64,000 nt of DNA from Hygrophila difformis (GCA_030278955.1 JAOANR010000005.1:1717431-1781430), one strand, 5' to 3'; positions 35,827 to 48,859 are shown, counted from the first letter of the stretch. The notes: generated by a model from the letters alone, not told the origin. Numbers and translations: made by a program.

Positions 35827-37475
35827 CTCCATCATTTCTGAGCTTAATTGTAAATATCATATAAGAGAATTTCAATTCATCCATGCAAGATAGATTTGAT
35901 TGCAAATGAAATCTCTTGTAATTGATATAATTACTGCTTTCAGATTGGGATTTTGCAGCCCCAACAGCAATCTTTGTTTTTATGTGGTTCTTTTATTTCT
36001 GAAAAGATGTCTGACAGTCCAAGATGAATAAGTGACTGTCAGGCCAAAAATTTGCTGTTGACATGCTCCGTATGTCAACAGTGTCTCCTTACTGCTTTCA
36101 ATTAAATAACCAGCAAAAGTATGCATAAAGTTGCTCTAAATTCACATTTTGAATTTAGGCTTGTGATTAAATTTTCAAACCTTTAAATTGGGATAATATA
36201 ATTAAGAACATGCATGACATGAATTCCTGAGGTTTTGAGCTATAAAAATTTAATGATGCGATCAGCTTATTGGGTAATAAATCTGCATGTTAGAGATTTT
36301 GATTGAATAAATTGTTAGAATTAAGCTTCGATTAAATTTGAGAATATTGTATGACATGAATCAAACCAACCTTGTGAGATTTGAGCCATGAGTCATTTTC
36401 ACTCATTCATTTTCTTTGATGTGTGAATCATTTTGATTAAAGGAAACTAGAACTTGCAATTGGGACCGATTCAAGACCACGCCATATTCCCGAAATCGAG
36501 TATATGATCGAGGCACCTAGAAAACCCAATTTTTTGGCCTTCGTTTGAAATCCAAACCCAAAAATATTTCCCTTTAGGATTAACCAACTTGAGCCTATAA
36601 GCCTAATTTTTCTTTGAAGCCCTCTATATTATTCATAGCCTTCTAAAAAGACCAAGAAAATCAAACCCAAGTATGCAAGGATGAATTCTATCAAGGCATT
36701 ACAATTTTTTATCATCAATAAAAACTATAAATCGGTATTCTATAAACCGATTCAAAAAAAAAAAAAAAAAAAAAAGAGAGAGAGTTGAATGTCAGTCAAC
36801 ACAAATAAATTGCAGATGACAAGCAATTAGACAATAGTCTAATGTCATGCAATAGAAAGAAAACCAAAAAGAGAGAAACATTGATGATCATAAATTTTAA
36901 ATAAAAAAAAATGCCAAGTTATGATAGAATTAATTCTTGCCACTTCCTAACCCAACAATTCCCTTTTCCCACCTAATGTTACAACCGTATGCCCCGTTAT
37001 AACCCTTAAATAAGACCACGTGATCTTGATTTGAAGAAATGAGCCGGTGGCGAGTTGGTCTGATTGCAAGCATATGGGAGAATTTAATTAAAACTGATTA
37101 TGAGCGTTCACTGACTGAACCCCAATTGAGAGTGAGTGATCTTTCCGATTCTCTTATAGGTGAGGCTCTGTTTCTTTAAGAATATTCATGTCATACCTTA
37201 ATTCTAATTTTTAATCTTTGCATCTTTCAAACATGATGTTCATGAAGGATTGATAATAATGTTTAATTTGTAGGCCCGATATAGTGAGCAAGTATCATTT
37301 CATTAAACACTGCAATCAAGGGAACTCAATGCTTGTAATTTTTGATTGTCTTATCCCAATCCAAAAAGTATGTGATTTATGAAGCCACGAAAATGAATTG
37401 AATATGTAGAGTCCGTGTTCTTACGAACATTGACTCTGACTGCTCGGGGACGATCAGTATTAAATGTGAGGATGT
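35827..37475 (+). other. 3' non-coding region and LTR junction (copy 2)
   Basis: Counterpart of 23,891-25,538 with minor differences (lengths of A runs near 36,755 and 36,905, and CATAGCC for CCTAGCC near 36,636). It ends in GTGAGGATGT before LTR 3. Confidence 0.7.
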
Positions 37476-40400
37476 TGATAATGGCCAAAAATGACCATTA
37501 TTTTCAATCCATTTCCGTGTCTTAAACGGGCATTTGATCGCATTCCGGTCTGACATTAAGTAAGAAAGCAGTCGAATTGGATAAATTTATGCATAATTGT
37601 AAAAATAATAAGCTGGTGTGAAAAAGACATAAATATGTAATTTTACTACATATTTATGTTAGAAAAATCCAAAAACATGAGAAAAAGAAAAGGAAACAAA
37701 AAGATGGGAAAAAGATAGAAAAGCCCACAAAAAGAATATTTTCGGCCCATCCGGCCCAATCCAGCAGGCCCAGGAAGCCCTTTGTCGCGGAAGCCCCTTG
37801 GCGCGATGCAGTGCTCCGCGACAAAGGCATGTTCCGCGACCAAGACGCACAAATGAAGAGGAGACCTGCCAAGCCCCTTGGCGCGATGACCTTTGTCGCG
37901 ATGCAGTGCTCCGCGACAAAGGTCCATTCCGCGACCAAGATACATTTTTAGAGACACAAGACCCAGTCGAGAAGCTTTGCCACATGCAGTGTGTTCCGCG
38001 ACCAAACTTGGTGCTCCGAGACAAAGCTGTGATGTGTGTGATGTCTTGAGACACAATGGACTCAAATCAAGGCCCATGAGCTTAGGGTTTCCCCTCTATA
38101 AATATGAGGTGTTTCCTTTGAGCTAGAGGTTGGAAGAATTTTAGAGAAATACTCACTCTTGAAGACAAGTGAGAAGTTCAGTAGTTAGTTTAGTTTAGGG
38201 TAGTTTAGTTAGATTTTCTTTTGTATTATGTAATTTATGCACTAGTTAGAAGTAGTTTACTGCTCTTGGGTTAGACAGCCAGTTTTAAACCTTGTTTTTG
38301 TTCTAAACTTTTGTTTGAGGGTTTGTGGTACCCAAACCATGGGTATGAACAGCACCGTTTAATAATATGGGAAAACATTCTCTTTTATTTTATTTTGTCT
38401 TTTCCGTGATGTGTGAAACAGCTAATAAGGAATATATCAGATTAATGTTGGCGGGTATTCCCACACGGATAACTAGCTCGTGATCTGTATATTAATTACT
38501 AGTTGTTATTTTGCATGGTCCAGATAGTGGTCGGTGGAAGCCTTGGCGGTTCATCCCTCCGGGATTATAATAGCTGCTCAGCTGACTCCCATCCGGATAC
38601 AGTTTTCTTTTCTTACTTTAATTTCAAACCTGAATCTGGAGCTGTAGTAATGTTAGATGATATATGCCAATGTCATCTAATGATTATTGCAGTAATAGAA
38701 CATGTGGGTTTTTATCCAAATTCACAGACAGTGGAGTCTGAGATGACGGCGGCAACTGTCATTTGAGACATTCCACTGTCTAAAAATCATCCCACCTGAA
38801 ATGATCAGGACCTGGATAGCAGATGTTTGCAGTCCGGATCATCCTGATTATTTTTGTCATCTTTTTAGCCAAATAAATTCTTCTCATCTCTGGCTATTTC
38901 ATCTCTGTGTTTCACATTCTGTCTAAACCCACCTTATATTTTGGGTTATTTTATTTTACACTTCTCTATAAATTTATGCATGATATTACTATGTAGATAG
39001 TGTGGTCATATTATTTTGGGATCCTTCCCTTGGACATAGAAGTCTTGATCTAAGTCGGACGTTTCATATTAAATTTCCAACAAAAATTCCTTTATAAAAT
39101 CCGGATCTGAGTAGGGGATAAATTCAACAGTTATGACTAATTCATATCCGACTGGGGGTTGATTTTGGGAAATTAGAAGCAGAGTCAACGATTAGGTCTC
39201 ACCTAGACTGAAAGGATCTGTGTTTTAATTGAGAGTCTAGTACCTGATAGGGAATGATTTTCAGATTTGTTATTTTCCAAAATTGCTGTTTGTTGGAAAT
39301 CTTGTATTAAATATTACACTGAGTCAGATTCCACTTGGATTCCGATAAGGTGTGACAGATAATACTAGAGGAACAGCATTCAGGCCTTGGTTATTTTCTA
39401 AAGGTAGGGTTGAGTATTCTTTCAACTGCTATTTTTCTTCTGCCAAAGCCTATTTTTAAGTCCTGAGTGAGTGCATCCGGAACGAACTAATTTCATTAGT
39501 TCGTTTCATTAGTTTGTATCTCATAACCACCCGACGAGAAGTGAACACTGCGAGCGGTTCACCGAGAATAGGGAATTCTTGATCCACACCGAGTCATGCT
39601 GACTGGGGGCTTTCTTTTACTACCAGGGTCAAACTTTCAGAAACCTCCGAGTGATAGGATTTTAAATGCTTTCTTTACTGCTTTCTTTTAACTGCTTCCT
39701 TAGAGGTCACTCGGTTGTATTGAGAGTTGTGTAACTGCTACTAGGACTGAGAGTTAAGGGATAGTTCAGGGATTAATTAGAATCTTTGGGCGTGACATGG
39801 GGGAATGATAGTAGTACTTGACACTTCAATAAATGATTTGTCAGGTGTTGCTTGTCCACCACAGATAAATGACACGCTCTGACGGGAGCAGTTGTGAGTC
39901 TGTGGTATCTTAGATTTTGCTGTCTTAAGAGCATGTAAACTCTTGCTGCAAGTACCTGTCTGTTAAAGGGAACACGATATAGAGAGCATGAGAATTAGCT
40001 AACTGAAGGATTATCCCAAACTAAGATCTGCGTATTAAAATGGAAGTTTAATTGTGTTTCATCTGAATCTTGTCCAATCTTTATTCTTTTCTTCCTGTCC
40101 CTTCTGTCACACTTTAAATCTGCTTTCCTAGATTAATGATAGATGGGTTAGTATAATTTTAACCGCCTTCTTAGAACAATTTTATTGCTTTCTTAGATTA
40201 AATTTAATTCGCTTTCTAGAATAACTTTATCTGCTTTATTTTGATTGCTTTCATAGCTTAGTTTAAATTATGTCAAGTAGTTGTTAGTCATTTCACAAAC
40301 TTGATTCGAGTAACCGAGTGGAAAATCTTAGTAAATGACGTGGGACCTGCTACTATCGCACATCCTCCAGTGAACGATCCGGTCTTACTATAAATTACTG

Positions 40401-40892
40401 CAATTTTTGACACCGTGCGCTTTCGGGGGCACAGTTTCTTAACTACGAGAAATAAAAACATGACTACGTATAAATATATCCCTAATCACAACACCGCCAT
40501 CATAAATTGGTTTCATTAAATAAAACTTAAACCAGGATCATGATTTTTCGGAAAATACTCGTGTAGTGGGAGTCTGTCAAAAGTTTCATGGCAGGAAATC
40601 TCATGGCAAGAATTGATGAGAAGTATCATGGCATATTTGCCGGGGACCCTCAGTGTGACAGGCTGAAGGTCAACCCATCCCGGCTATGCCATGAGATTCG
40701 TCAACATTTCATGACAGAGAGGACCACAGCGCCATTTGAAACCGAAGCACCACGCTTGAGTAATAAAAAGACTAATAATCTTGATGTATCCCTAAACCCT
40801 TTCCCGTGAATCATAATGCTTTTCATTTAATAAATCTAACCTGGTATAATTCTAGCAAAAGCTCGTGTTAACGAAACTTGTCAAAAGTTTCA
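37476..40892 (+). repeat. LTR 3 (3' LTR of the array)
   Basis: 3,417 bp, TGATAATGG..AAGTTTCA, followed directly by the target duplication CCGTC. It has private bases in its last quarter (TTTCCTAG near 40,128, GAGTAACC near 40,310, TGCTACTA near 40,352, ACGAGAAA near 40,448, CATAATGC near 40,817) that LTRs 1 and 2 lack. TATA box at 38,097-38,105. Confidence 0.9.
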
Positions 40893-40897
40893 CCGTC
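40893..40897. repeat. Target-site duplication CCGTC, right copy
   Basis: Partner of 13,704-13,708, immediately right of LTR 3. Confidence 0.85.
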
Positions 40898-42797
40898 GAG
40901 ATACCATAAATTGTGTCACGAGCCTAGACCAGCGACATGGGTGCCTCGACAGATTTACGGAAATTTGGGCAGAGTTTCACCTTGTGTCACTAAGCAAAAG
41001 TTGTGTCGCTGACCGTGGGTCCGCGACAGGAGTTTAGCGACACAAGATTGCTCTGGAAATTTCTAAGTGTTTTGGTTCCCAGTCGCTAATCTGGAACTGT
41101 GTCGCGGGGCATGGACCGCGACAGGATGTCTAGCGACTGGGGTTTTCAAAATTAATACAGGGCATAATTTCCTGTCTCGGAATAAAAGTCTGCGACAAGG
41201 GTGTTCCGCGACAGGAGCCATGCAGAGCATAATAACAAGAGTTTGGTTCCTGGTCGCTAAGCAAGGTTGAGTCGAGGACCGTGGGTCCGCGACAGGGTGT
41301 TTAGCGACCAAGGGTTTTTGAATTATGAAGACAAGTGTCCTTAGACATCCATGTCGCGGAACAGCCTCCTGTCGATAAACGTGGCTTAGCGACAGGAGTC
41401 GGTTAGCGACATGGGTGGTTCAGGACCCAAGTCTGTAAAAGCAAAGTTGAACAGTAGCATGCAAACAGTGTGATCTTACCCTATTTCAGATCAAAAAGTG
41501 GTTTTAACCAAAATAACCAAACAAAAATTTAAATCTACCTAGAACATGCTGGAACAGAATTAAATCTACTCAAAACAGGATTTAAAATAAAGCAAAACCT
41601 AATCTGGGGTTTAACCACGCAGAAGCACACTACATATCCGAAAATAAGAGACAATAAGCAATAGGGGTTGAATGACCCAAATGAAAGGGAAGCAGTAAGA
41701 ATCCATGGGTTTATGAGACCCATTTCATGGTTTTGGGACACAACTTGGTGAATATTTTCCCATTTATTGAATAGTTTGTTAGTACCCATCATTTGGGTAA
41801 TACAAACCCTAAAAGCAAGCTTAACAATAAAAAATAAAACTGTGAACAGTGGCTACCTATGCTATTTAAAACAAGAACATAAATCAAAACTGATCTAAAC
41901 TAAGCTTAATGCAGAAATTAAATAATACAAAAAAAAGAAATAAACCTAAACTAAGAACTACCTAGAGAGATTCTCCAAATTGTGTCTTCAAGAGAATGAA
42001 TTTTCTAACCCTGAGCTCATGGGGATCACCTCATATTTATAGAAGTGGAACCCTAGGCCCATGGGCTTGATCTGAGGCCCACTGTGTCTCAAGACATCAC
42101 ACACATCACAACTTGTGGCGGAATCACCTTTGTGTCGCGGGACAGGGCTGCATGTGGCAAGGCTTCTCGACTGGGTCTTGTGTCTCTATTGGTGCGTCTG
42201 TGTCGCTATCCATGTCCGTGTCGCTAATACATGGACCGCGACCGGGGTTCCTCGACTGGGGCATGGCTTGGCCTCCAAGATGTTGGTGGCGCGGAACCTT
42301 GGTCGTGTCGCGGAACCATGGTCCTCGACCGGGGTTCCTCGACCGGATGTTCCCAGACAGGTCTCTTCTTTGTGTTGCATGCTGGGTCGCTAATCCCTCC
42401 TGTGTCGCGGAACCATGGTCCTCGACCGGGGTTCCTCGACCGGATGTTCCCAGACTGAGCTGAATGGGCCAGATGGGCCGAAGTTGTTCTTTTTGTGGGT
42501 TTTTCTATCTTTTCCCATCTTTTTGTATTTTTGTAGGCTTGTTTATTCTTTTGCCCATCTTTTTGTTTCCTTTTTCTTTTCTTTTCTTTTTCTCATGTTT
42601 TTGGATTTTTCCAACATAAATGTGTAATAAAATTACATATTTATGCATTATTCATACCAGCTTAATATTCTTACAATTGTGCATAAATCAGTCCAATTCA
42701 ACTGCTTTCTTATTTATTATAAGACCGGAATGCGATCAAATGCCCGTTTTAGACACGAAAATGGATTGAAAATAATGGTCGTTTCTGGCCATTATCA
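40898..42797 (-). repeat. Minus-strand Athila LTR, 5' (U3/R) part
   Basis: On the minus strand the LTR starts TGATAATGGCC at 42,797 and is homologous to the plus LTRs (ATTTTCAATCCATTT, GGGCATTTGATCGCATTCCG, AATCCAAAAACATGAGAAAA). It contains a CG-rich GTCGC repeat cluster upstream of its TATA box (42,113-42,470) and a second, larger cluster downstream of it (about 40,893-41,420) with no counterpart in the plus LTRs. The LTR continues at 13,708 on the other side of the array. ORFs here (for example 42,113-42,463) translate the repeats only. Confidence 0.85.
42033..42041 (-). promoter_or_regulatory. TATA box of the minus-strand LTR
   Basis: On the minus strand TATAAATAT in TTCTATAAATATGAGGTG, matching the plus LTR box and context. 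Transcription would run toward lower coordinates. Confidence 0.65.
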
Positions 42798-44461
42798 ACA
42801 TCCTCACATTTAATACTGATCATCCCCGAGCAGTCAGAGTCAATGTTCCTAAGAACACGGACTCTACATGTTCAATTCATTTTCGTGGCTTCAAAAATTA
42901 CATTCTTTTTGGATTGGGATAAGACAATCAAAAACTACAAGTATTAAGTTCCATTGATTGCAGTGTTTGATGAAATGATACTTGCTCACTATATCGGGCT
43001 TACAAATCAAACATTATTATCAATCCTTCATGAACATCATGTTTGAAAGATGCAAAGATTAAAAATCAGAATTAAGGTATGACACGAACATGTTTGCAAT
43101 CGAACAGAGCCTCACATATAAGAGAATCGGAAAATTTACTCATTCTCAAATGGGGTTTGATTATGAACGCTCAAAATCAAATTTAATTAAATTATCCCAT
43201 AAGCTTGCAATCAGACCAACTCGCCACCGGCTCATTTCTTCAAATCAAGATCATGAGGTCTTATTCAAGGGGTATAACGGGGCATACGGTTGTAATATTA
43301 GGCAGGAAAGGGAATTTATTGGGCTAAAAGTGGCAAGACTTTATTCTATCATTAACTTGGCATTTTTATTTAAAATTCATGATCACCAATGTATATCTTC
43401 TTTCTTTCTTTTGCTTTTCTTTTGCATGACATTAGACTAAGTCTAATTTGCTTTGTCATTTGCAATTTATTTTTGTTGAATTGAATTCAACATTTTTCTT
43501 CTCCCTTTTTTTTGATCGGATTTTGGAATACCGATTAATGAGTTGATGATCATAAATTGTAATGCCTTGATAAAATATATTCTTGCACACTTGGGTTTTA
43601 ATTTCTTGGTCTTTTTAAAAGGCTAGGGATAATATAGAGGGCTTCAAAGAAAAATTAGGCTTAAGGCTCAAATTGGTTAATCCTAAGGGGAAAATATTTT
43701 TGGTTTGGAATTCAAACGAATGCCAAAAATTTGGGTTTTTCTAGGTGCCTCGATCATATGCCCGATTTCGGGAATATGGCATGGTCTTGAATCGGTCTCA
43801 ATTGCAAGTTCTAGTTTCCTTTAATCAAAATGATTAACACATCAAAGAAAATAAATGAGTAAAAGTGACTCATGGCTCAAATCTCACAAGGTTGGGTTGA
43901 TTCATGTCATACAGTATTCTCAAATTTAATCAGAGCTTAATTCTAACAATTTATTCAATCGAAATATCTAACATGCAGATTTATTACCCAATAAGCTGAT
44001 CGCATCATTAAATTTTTATAGCTCAAAACCTTAGGAATTCATTTCATGCATGTTCTCAATTATATTATCCCAATTTAAAAGTTTGAAAATTTAATCACAA
44101 GCCTAAATTCAACATGTGAATTTAGAGCAGGTTTATGCATATTTTTGCTGGTTATTTAATTTAAAGCAGTAAAGAAGCACTGCTGACATACGGAGCATGT
44201 CAACAGCATATTTTTGGCCTGACAGTCACTTATTCATCTTGGACTGTCAGACATCTTTTCAAAGGAAGCAAATAAAGATTGTTGCAGATCTCAATCTTGA
44301 GTTCGATTTGTGGAAAGCGATAAAGTACAATAATTTCAAGGGATTCCTATGCAGTTAGCGTAAACCTGCATGCAAAAAGAGGAAATCCCTTATATGATGC
44401 CGATACTAGGGCTTAAAAAAAACTAGAGCATACTAAGATTCATTCCTCCTTCCTCCTTTTC
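42798..44461 (-). other. 3' non-coding region of the minus-strand element
   Basis: No credible ORF. It aligns along its length with 23,891-25,538 of the plus-strand element. The junction motif GTGAGGATGTTGA occupies 42,795-42,807 on the minus strand. Confidence 0.7.
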
Positions 44462-45122
44462 TCAGAACATGTATCTGAGCCAGTGGACGTAGCTGGTCAG
44501 ATCACAGCGCAGGCACCAGCCGTTGTGGTCTCTCAGGGGTTCATGCATCCTTCTGCAGAAGACTCGGGGTGGTTGCCCTGCAAACAAGTAGGGGGCATGA
44601 TTGTCTGCCATCCACGAGAGGGTGTTGGTGGATGTGTAGTTGAAGACCTCTCGATCGGTCACCATTCTCTCTATCATTGCGATCCCCTGATTGACCTGGC
44701 CTTCGTCTAACTTGCTCATAAGCATCAGTCCGCAGGTGAAGATTGATGCTTTATGATTGTCTTCGATGCCTGGCCGTAGCCATTCGTAGGCTTGCTCTTC
44801 ATCCCCTTCTGTGAATGCCAGGAGTGCTGGAACAATTTGGAGGTTAAAGTTTCCAGCCTCAGTGCATGTGTTCAGAAATCTTTCTTTCTGCTGTCGTATC
44901 CTCCCCTGTCACTGCCTCACCCTAGCCGTATCCAACTCGCATCGCTTGTAAACGATGGCGAGGTTTCTTGCGTTTCTAAGCTTCCGACATGTTTCTTGAG
45001 CAGTGAACACTTCCCTGATCTCATCCTCTCCTATTCTGGAGAGGATCTCACCTAGGAGCTCTTCTGGCAGGTCCAGCAGATGGGTTCCTCCGGGCACGGG
45101 GTCTGGGATTGGAAGATTTCCC
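44462..45122 (-). pseudogene. F-box protein, second exon, carried by the retrotransposon (one in-frame stop)
   Basis: After the acceptor TCTTTTCAG the frame encodes an F-box motif (LLDLPEELLGEILSRIGEDE, then CRKLRNARNLAIVYKRCELD) and, further on, a helical-repeat-like region (EQAYEWLRPGIEDNHKASIF, then GLMLMSKLDEGQVNQGIAMI) and a C-terminal Cys-containing segment ending ..HWLRYMF. The arrangement resembles the small plant F-box family typified by Arabidopsis At2g35280. F-box proteins are SCF ubiquitin-ligase substrate adaptors. The frame is continuous for 219 codons except for one TGA at 44,909-44,911, about 70 codons in. There is no ATG near the exon start, so translation needs exon 1 at 49,316-49,383, which joins in frame (phase 2). 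It sits in the same place as the 1,441-codon exon of the plus-strand units. Confidence 0.75.
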
Positions 45123-45775
45123 CTGAAAAGATAAGAAGGGATGAATCCAATTTTTATAATTTCTCAGAAATTATTCAAGTTTAGAAACCAACATCCTCAC
45201 ATTTAGAGTTTTGCTCTAAATGTGAGATTATTAAGTTTCTGACTTGAATTTTAATTTAAAGCATGGGTAAAATAGATTTTTATGAAAAGATAGGGGTCAT
45301 TGGGCCCCTATATATTTTTAATGGGCCATCGGGCCCAAAAGTTTGATTTTCCAATTTTTATTAAACAAGTGCGGGACACTTGTTGAAAATGGGATGAGAT
45401 GGATGGAAGAGGTGGAATGCTCGAATTTAGGAATGTGCAATGGAGCGTGGCACAATGGATTTGCTATTTCTGGACTGCCTGGACTGTCTTGGACAGTTAA
45501 AGCATTCCCAAAAATTTGCAAACCCTATTTTTAAAGGGTTGACTTGTTTTATTTAAGGAAGGTGGGATGTGAGTGGTCCCATTTTGAATTTTTGAAAAGG
45601 ATAGCAGTTGGGTGACGAAAATACTGCTATTTACTCACACTACAGTTCCATTGGGAACAAAAAGAACACAAGTCAAATATTAAATTTATTCACTCTTTTT
45701 GTCTTTTTCCAAAAGGTCACTTTAATTAAAAAGTGGAAGTTTTTCATTGGGTGTTTGTACTATGTTTCCATAAAC
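45123..45775 (-). other. Intron of the F-box cargo gene, 3' part, with hairpin
   Basis: Homologous to the 3' half of the plus-strand cargo intron (compare 45,340-45,690 with 18,990-19,330). It carries a perfect 13-bp stem, CTCACATTTAGAG (45,196-45,208) with CTCTAAATGTGAG (45,214-45,226), adjoining GTGAGGATGTTGG (minus strand, 45,188-45,200), 66 bases before the acceptor. The intron continues at 48,865-49,315 beyond a solo LTR. Without that insert it would be about 1.1 kb. Confidence 0.65.
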
Positions 45776-48700
45776 TGTAACACCCCGAAATTCATCCTCA
45801 TAAGGTTTCAGAATGTTACCGCCACACTTGTCAGTCAGGCTCGCCCTTTGGCTAACTTAATTGACAAGTGATACGGCTAAATATAAATTTTTGTAGTATG
45901 AACTTTAAAAATAATTGCCAATTTTATAAAATATAGACATAAGAAAATTTAAAGTACTTAATACCAGAGTCATTGTTCTTTCTCATGCGGAAGCATAAAC
46001 TAAAGGCAATGTATATGACATTATTATTTAAAAGTACGTGGTTCCTTAAAGCAACAATCTTTTGATGAAAGGTAATCCCATCCCCAAATGCTCATGTCAT
46101 GAGATGCAGTTCATATGTCAGCTCCAATATCTGTAAAAAGATAACACAACAACTTTTTATCAGTACAATGGTACTGAGTAAGTCAACCCACTCCACTTCA
46201 AGAAGTGGGTTTTAAAATAGTGGTTGACACTCAAAAAATAATAATAATAATTTTCACTTTTTCTTTTAAAATGATCACACACATTACCTTTAACAAAATA
46301 AATAACTTTCATTCTTACCATTGTAGCAACTATGCACAAGAGGACACCATTTTCCATATATCATATCATATCATATCATATCGATCATAAGTCATGATCA
46401 GCATGCAACGGACTCATATACAGACACACTCCGGAGCCTCGGGTAACCCATCATGGATACACCCAAGAGTATAGACTCATACATGCAATAACGCCGTTTT
46501 GGCACAATTTATCAACAATGCCGTCTTGGCATATTTAGAGGGGGAGGCCCCGCAAGACACATCCCTAGTGCATTAGCCCTCTATCAAGTATGGCATCTTA
46601 CTCAAGTTAATAGTGCACAATGGATTTAAAAGAGTTTTCCACCATTTTCCACATAATATCCTCTTTAAAAGAGTTTTCAACAATCTCAAGGGAGTAACCT
46701 CATCACAAGGGCATTCAATAATGCCAAATATCATTTCAAAATTTAACTCCCATATCAATATCTCATAAATATAGAAATATCATTTCATGGATCTCAAAAT
46801 CCAACAATTTCTCATTTGGACCAAAAATCAAGTCCAACATCGCAGTTTACGCCAAGTCAGTTTAAAAATTCATATGAAAGGCGATTGCTATGAAATTTAA
46901 ACTGTAGATACTCAACACATAGTTGAACAAGTTTTATGTTTTACACTTTTCAAAATAAGGTATGGAAACATTTCAAAAATTGAGTTCTTTACAGAACATG
47001 TATTCTGCCAGAAATTCAATAGTGACTCTATAATTTTCCACAGGTTTTAAAAATAGTAATTCGCGACCAAAAATTCTAAAATTTTACCACAAGGTAGATA
47101 ACACATAGATAAATATTTTCATGAAGAAACCATTTGGCTTTGAGACACTTAAGACCTTCAAAAATGTGGATTTCAGAAAACACTATCATTTCTTAGATTT
47201 CAACAAAAAGAGATTTCGACCTTTCGATAAAGCGGATCCCATAACTTTTTCATACGATTTCTAAAAATTATAAAAGTTTTCAGAAATATACTCAACTCAA
47301 TAAGGAACAAGTTTTATGAAGGAACCTTTGAGGGATATTGTACCAAAATAGTTTAAAAAGATAGATCTTTACGTAAAGGAAAAACTGACAGATTTTGGTA
47401 TAATGTGGGAATTCAAATTTTGTATTCTTAAAACATGGATTGGAATCTCCAAAACTTAAAGTAGAGAGTGTTAACTTACTGAATTGATGTATAAGAGCAA
47501 GGAGATTCAAAGATAATGGCCGTTATAACACAAGATTCGCACCACAAATTACGGGTTTCGCTGAAATTCAACAAATAGAGGGAAATCAATTTATAGTATA
47601 AAAATAAAAAGATTTAGATCTCTAAGATACAAGTTTCAAGGATGATATCTTACTAACCAAGTGTTGAGAAGAGTTAGAACTCTTAGAATGATGAAGGTTG
47701 CCAAGCCTACAAAACTCCACAATCCTTAAGATATGCTCACTATGTGGGAGAACTTTAAAGAATAAAATGGCTAGTGAATTTGGCTAATGAGATGGATGAG
47801 ATTGTTGTGTTTGAAGGCTAGAAACTCCCTCTATTTATAGGCTAAGATTTGAACAATTGAACATGACACATTGTGAGAGTGATTACAACCTCACCAATCA
47901 TCCAATTAAGTGTGTCTTGAGCAATAATGGTTAGAGTATTTGTATCCACTCATTTGGTCCTTATAGCCTAACAAAGAGGCTATTAATTTGGGAGGCTATT
48001 AATTTTATCCATCATGTTGTCTATTAACATAGGCTTGCCTATTATGGAGGCTATTAATCTTGGTGGGTTCAAGAGATAATTGATCACCTTTCTTTGCTAG
48101 CCATTCATCCAAGACACTTGTTAATCATGTTGATTTTTCATCTATTTGTTTAGGAAGAAAATTTCTTGCAATTGCTTTTAACCTTATATTTGTGTAAGTA
48201 GTGTATCATGAAAATGATTGAAGTATTAGCTTGTCTAGAAAAATCATTATTCTTGCCATTATTTAGTGGCATGCATTTATACTCAATGAGTTGGATATGA
48301 TAATATAATATTTATTTATTTATTTCAAGTATTGTATTTATATTAATGTGCTTTCAAAAAGATAATAATAATATACTTGCATGGTTTTATTTTATTCATA
48401 ACAATACTCAAACCACAAAGTCTTCATGTCATCATCAAATAAAAATTATAATTTATGAATATATTTTCTTATATATAAAAGTTAATTCTCATAGATTCAC
48501 ATAAAAACTCATACTTTTATTTTTATAAAAATTTATTCCATAATGAATACCAAAGTACTTAAAATATTCACATACTATCCTCATAAAATTTTTCAAGACC
48601 AATGTGTATATATATAAAAACTTATATATATAATTTAAACAATAGATTTAAAAAATATTCCATAAACTATATAATTCTATTACCCTTGATATTGAAATTC

Positions 48701-48859
48701 ATATTTCTTTTGGAAAAGACAAATTTACATATATAGTTTTTCAAGTGTTGTTTTGTAGAAAAAAATCAATATACTAATTCTTTAAGCAAGTGATTAAATA
48801 TTTAATAAAAGTCTCTTTAGTGAATTACAATTATTTCGGGTAATTTCTATGGTATTACA
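45776..48859 (-). mobile_element. Solo LTR inserted in the F-box intron
   Basis: A 3,084-bp segment with termini TGTAACACC and GGTATTACA, flanked by a perfect 5-bp duplication TAAAC (45,771-45,775 and 48,860-48,864). On the minus strand it starts TGTAATACCATAG and has a TATA box TATAAATAG (47,831-47,839) followed by a leader-like stretch, which fixes the orientation. There is no primer site, internal region or ORF of note, so it is best read as a solo LTR left by recombination. The terminal sequence style resembles Ty3/gypsy chromovirus LTRs. Lineage not certain. Confidence 0.75.

Larger units (their letters stand above)
13709..40892 (+). mobile_element. Tandem array of a pol-less Athila-derived retrotransposon (LTR-int-LTR-int-LTR)
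   Basis: Three LTRs (13,709-17,018; 25,539-28,955; 37,476-40,892) alternate with two 8,520-bp internal regions, repeating at 11,937 bp. The array is flanked by a perfect 5-bp duplication (CCGTC). Each internal region starts with a tRNA-Asp primer-binding site and contains a short relic of the 3' end of a pol reading frame, a CG-rich repeat cluster, an internal promoter, a two-exon gene of unknown function and 1.65 kb of 3' non-coding sequence. There is no gag zinc knuckle, protease, reverse transcriptase, RNase H or integrase, so it must be mobilised in trans. Sequence shared with the minus-strand element at 42,798-52,614 identifies the Athila-like parent lineage. Near-identity of the units indicates a recent insertion and duplication. 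Confidence 0.9.

Noticed and set aside
13709..40892. Assembly duplication as the cause of the tandem array
   Set aside because: The two units differ at scattered sites, LTR 1 has its own 107-bp deletion, and LTR 2 is a mosaic of the others. It cannot be excluded fully without long reads.
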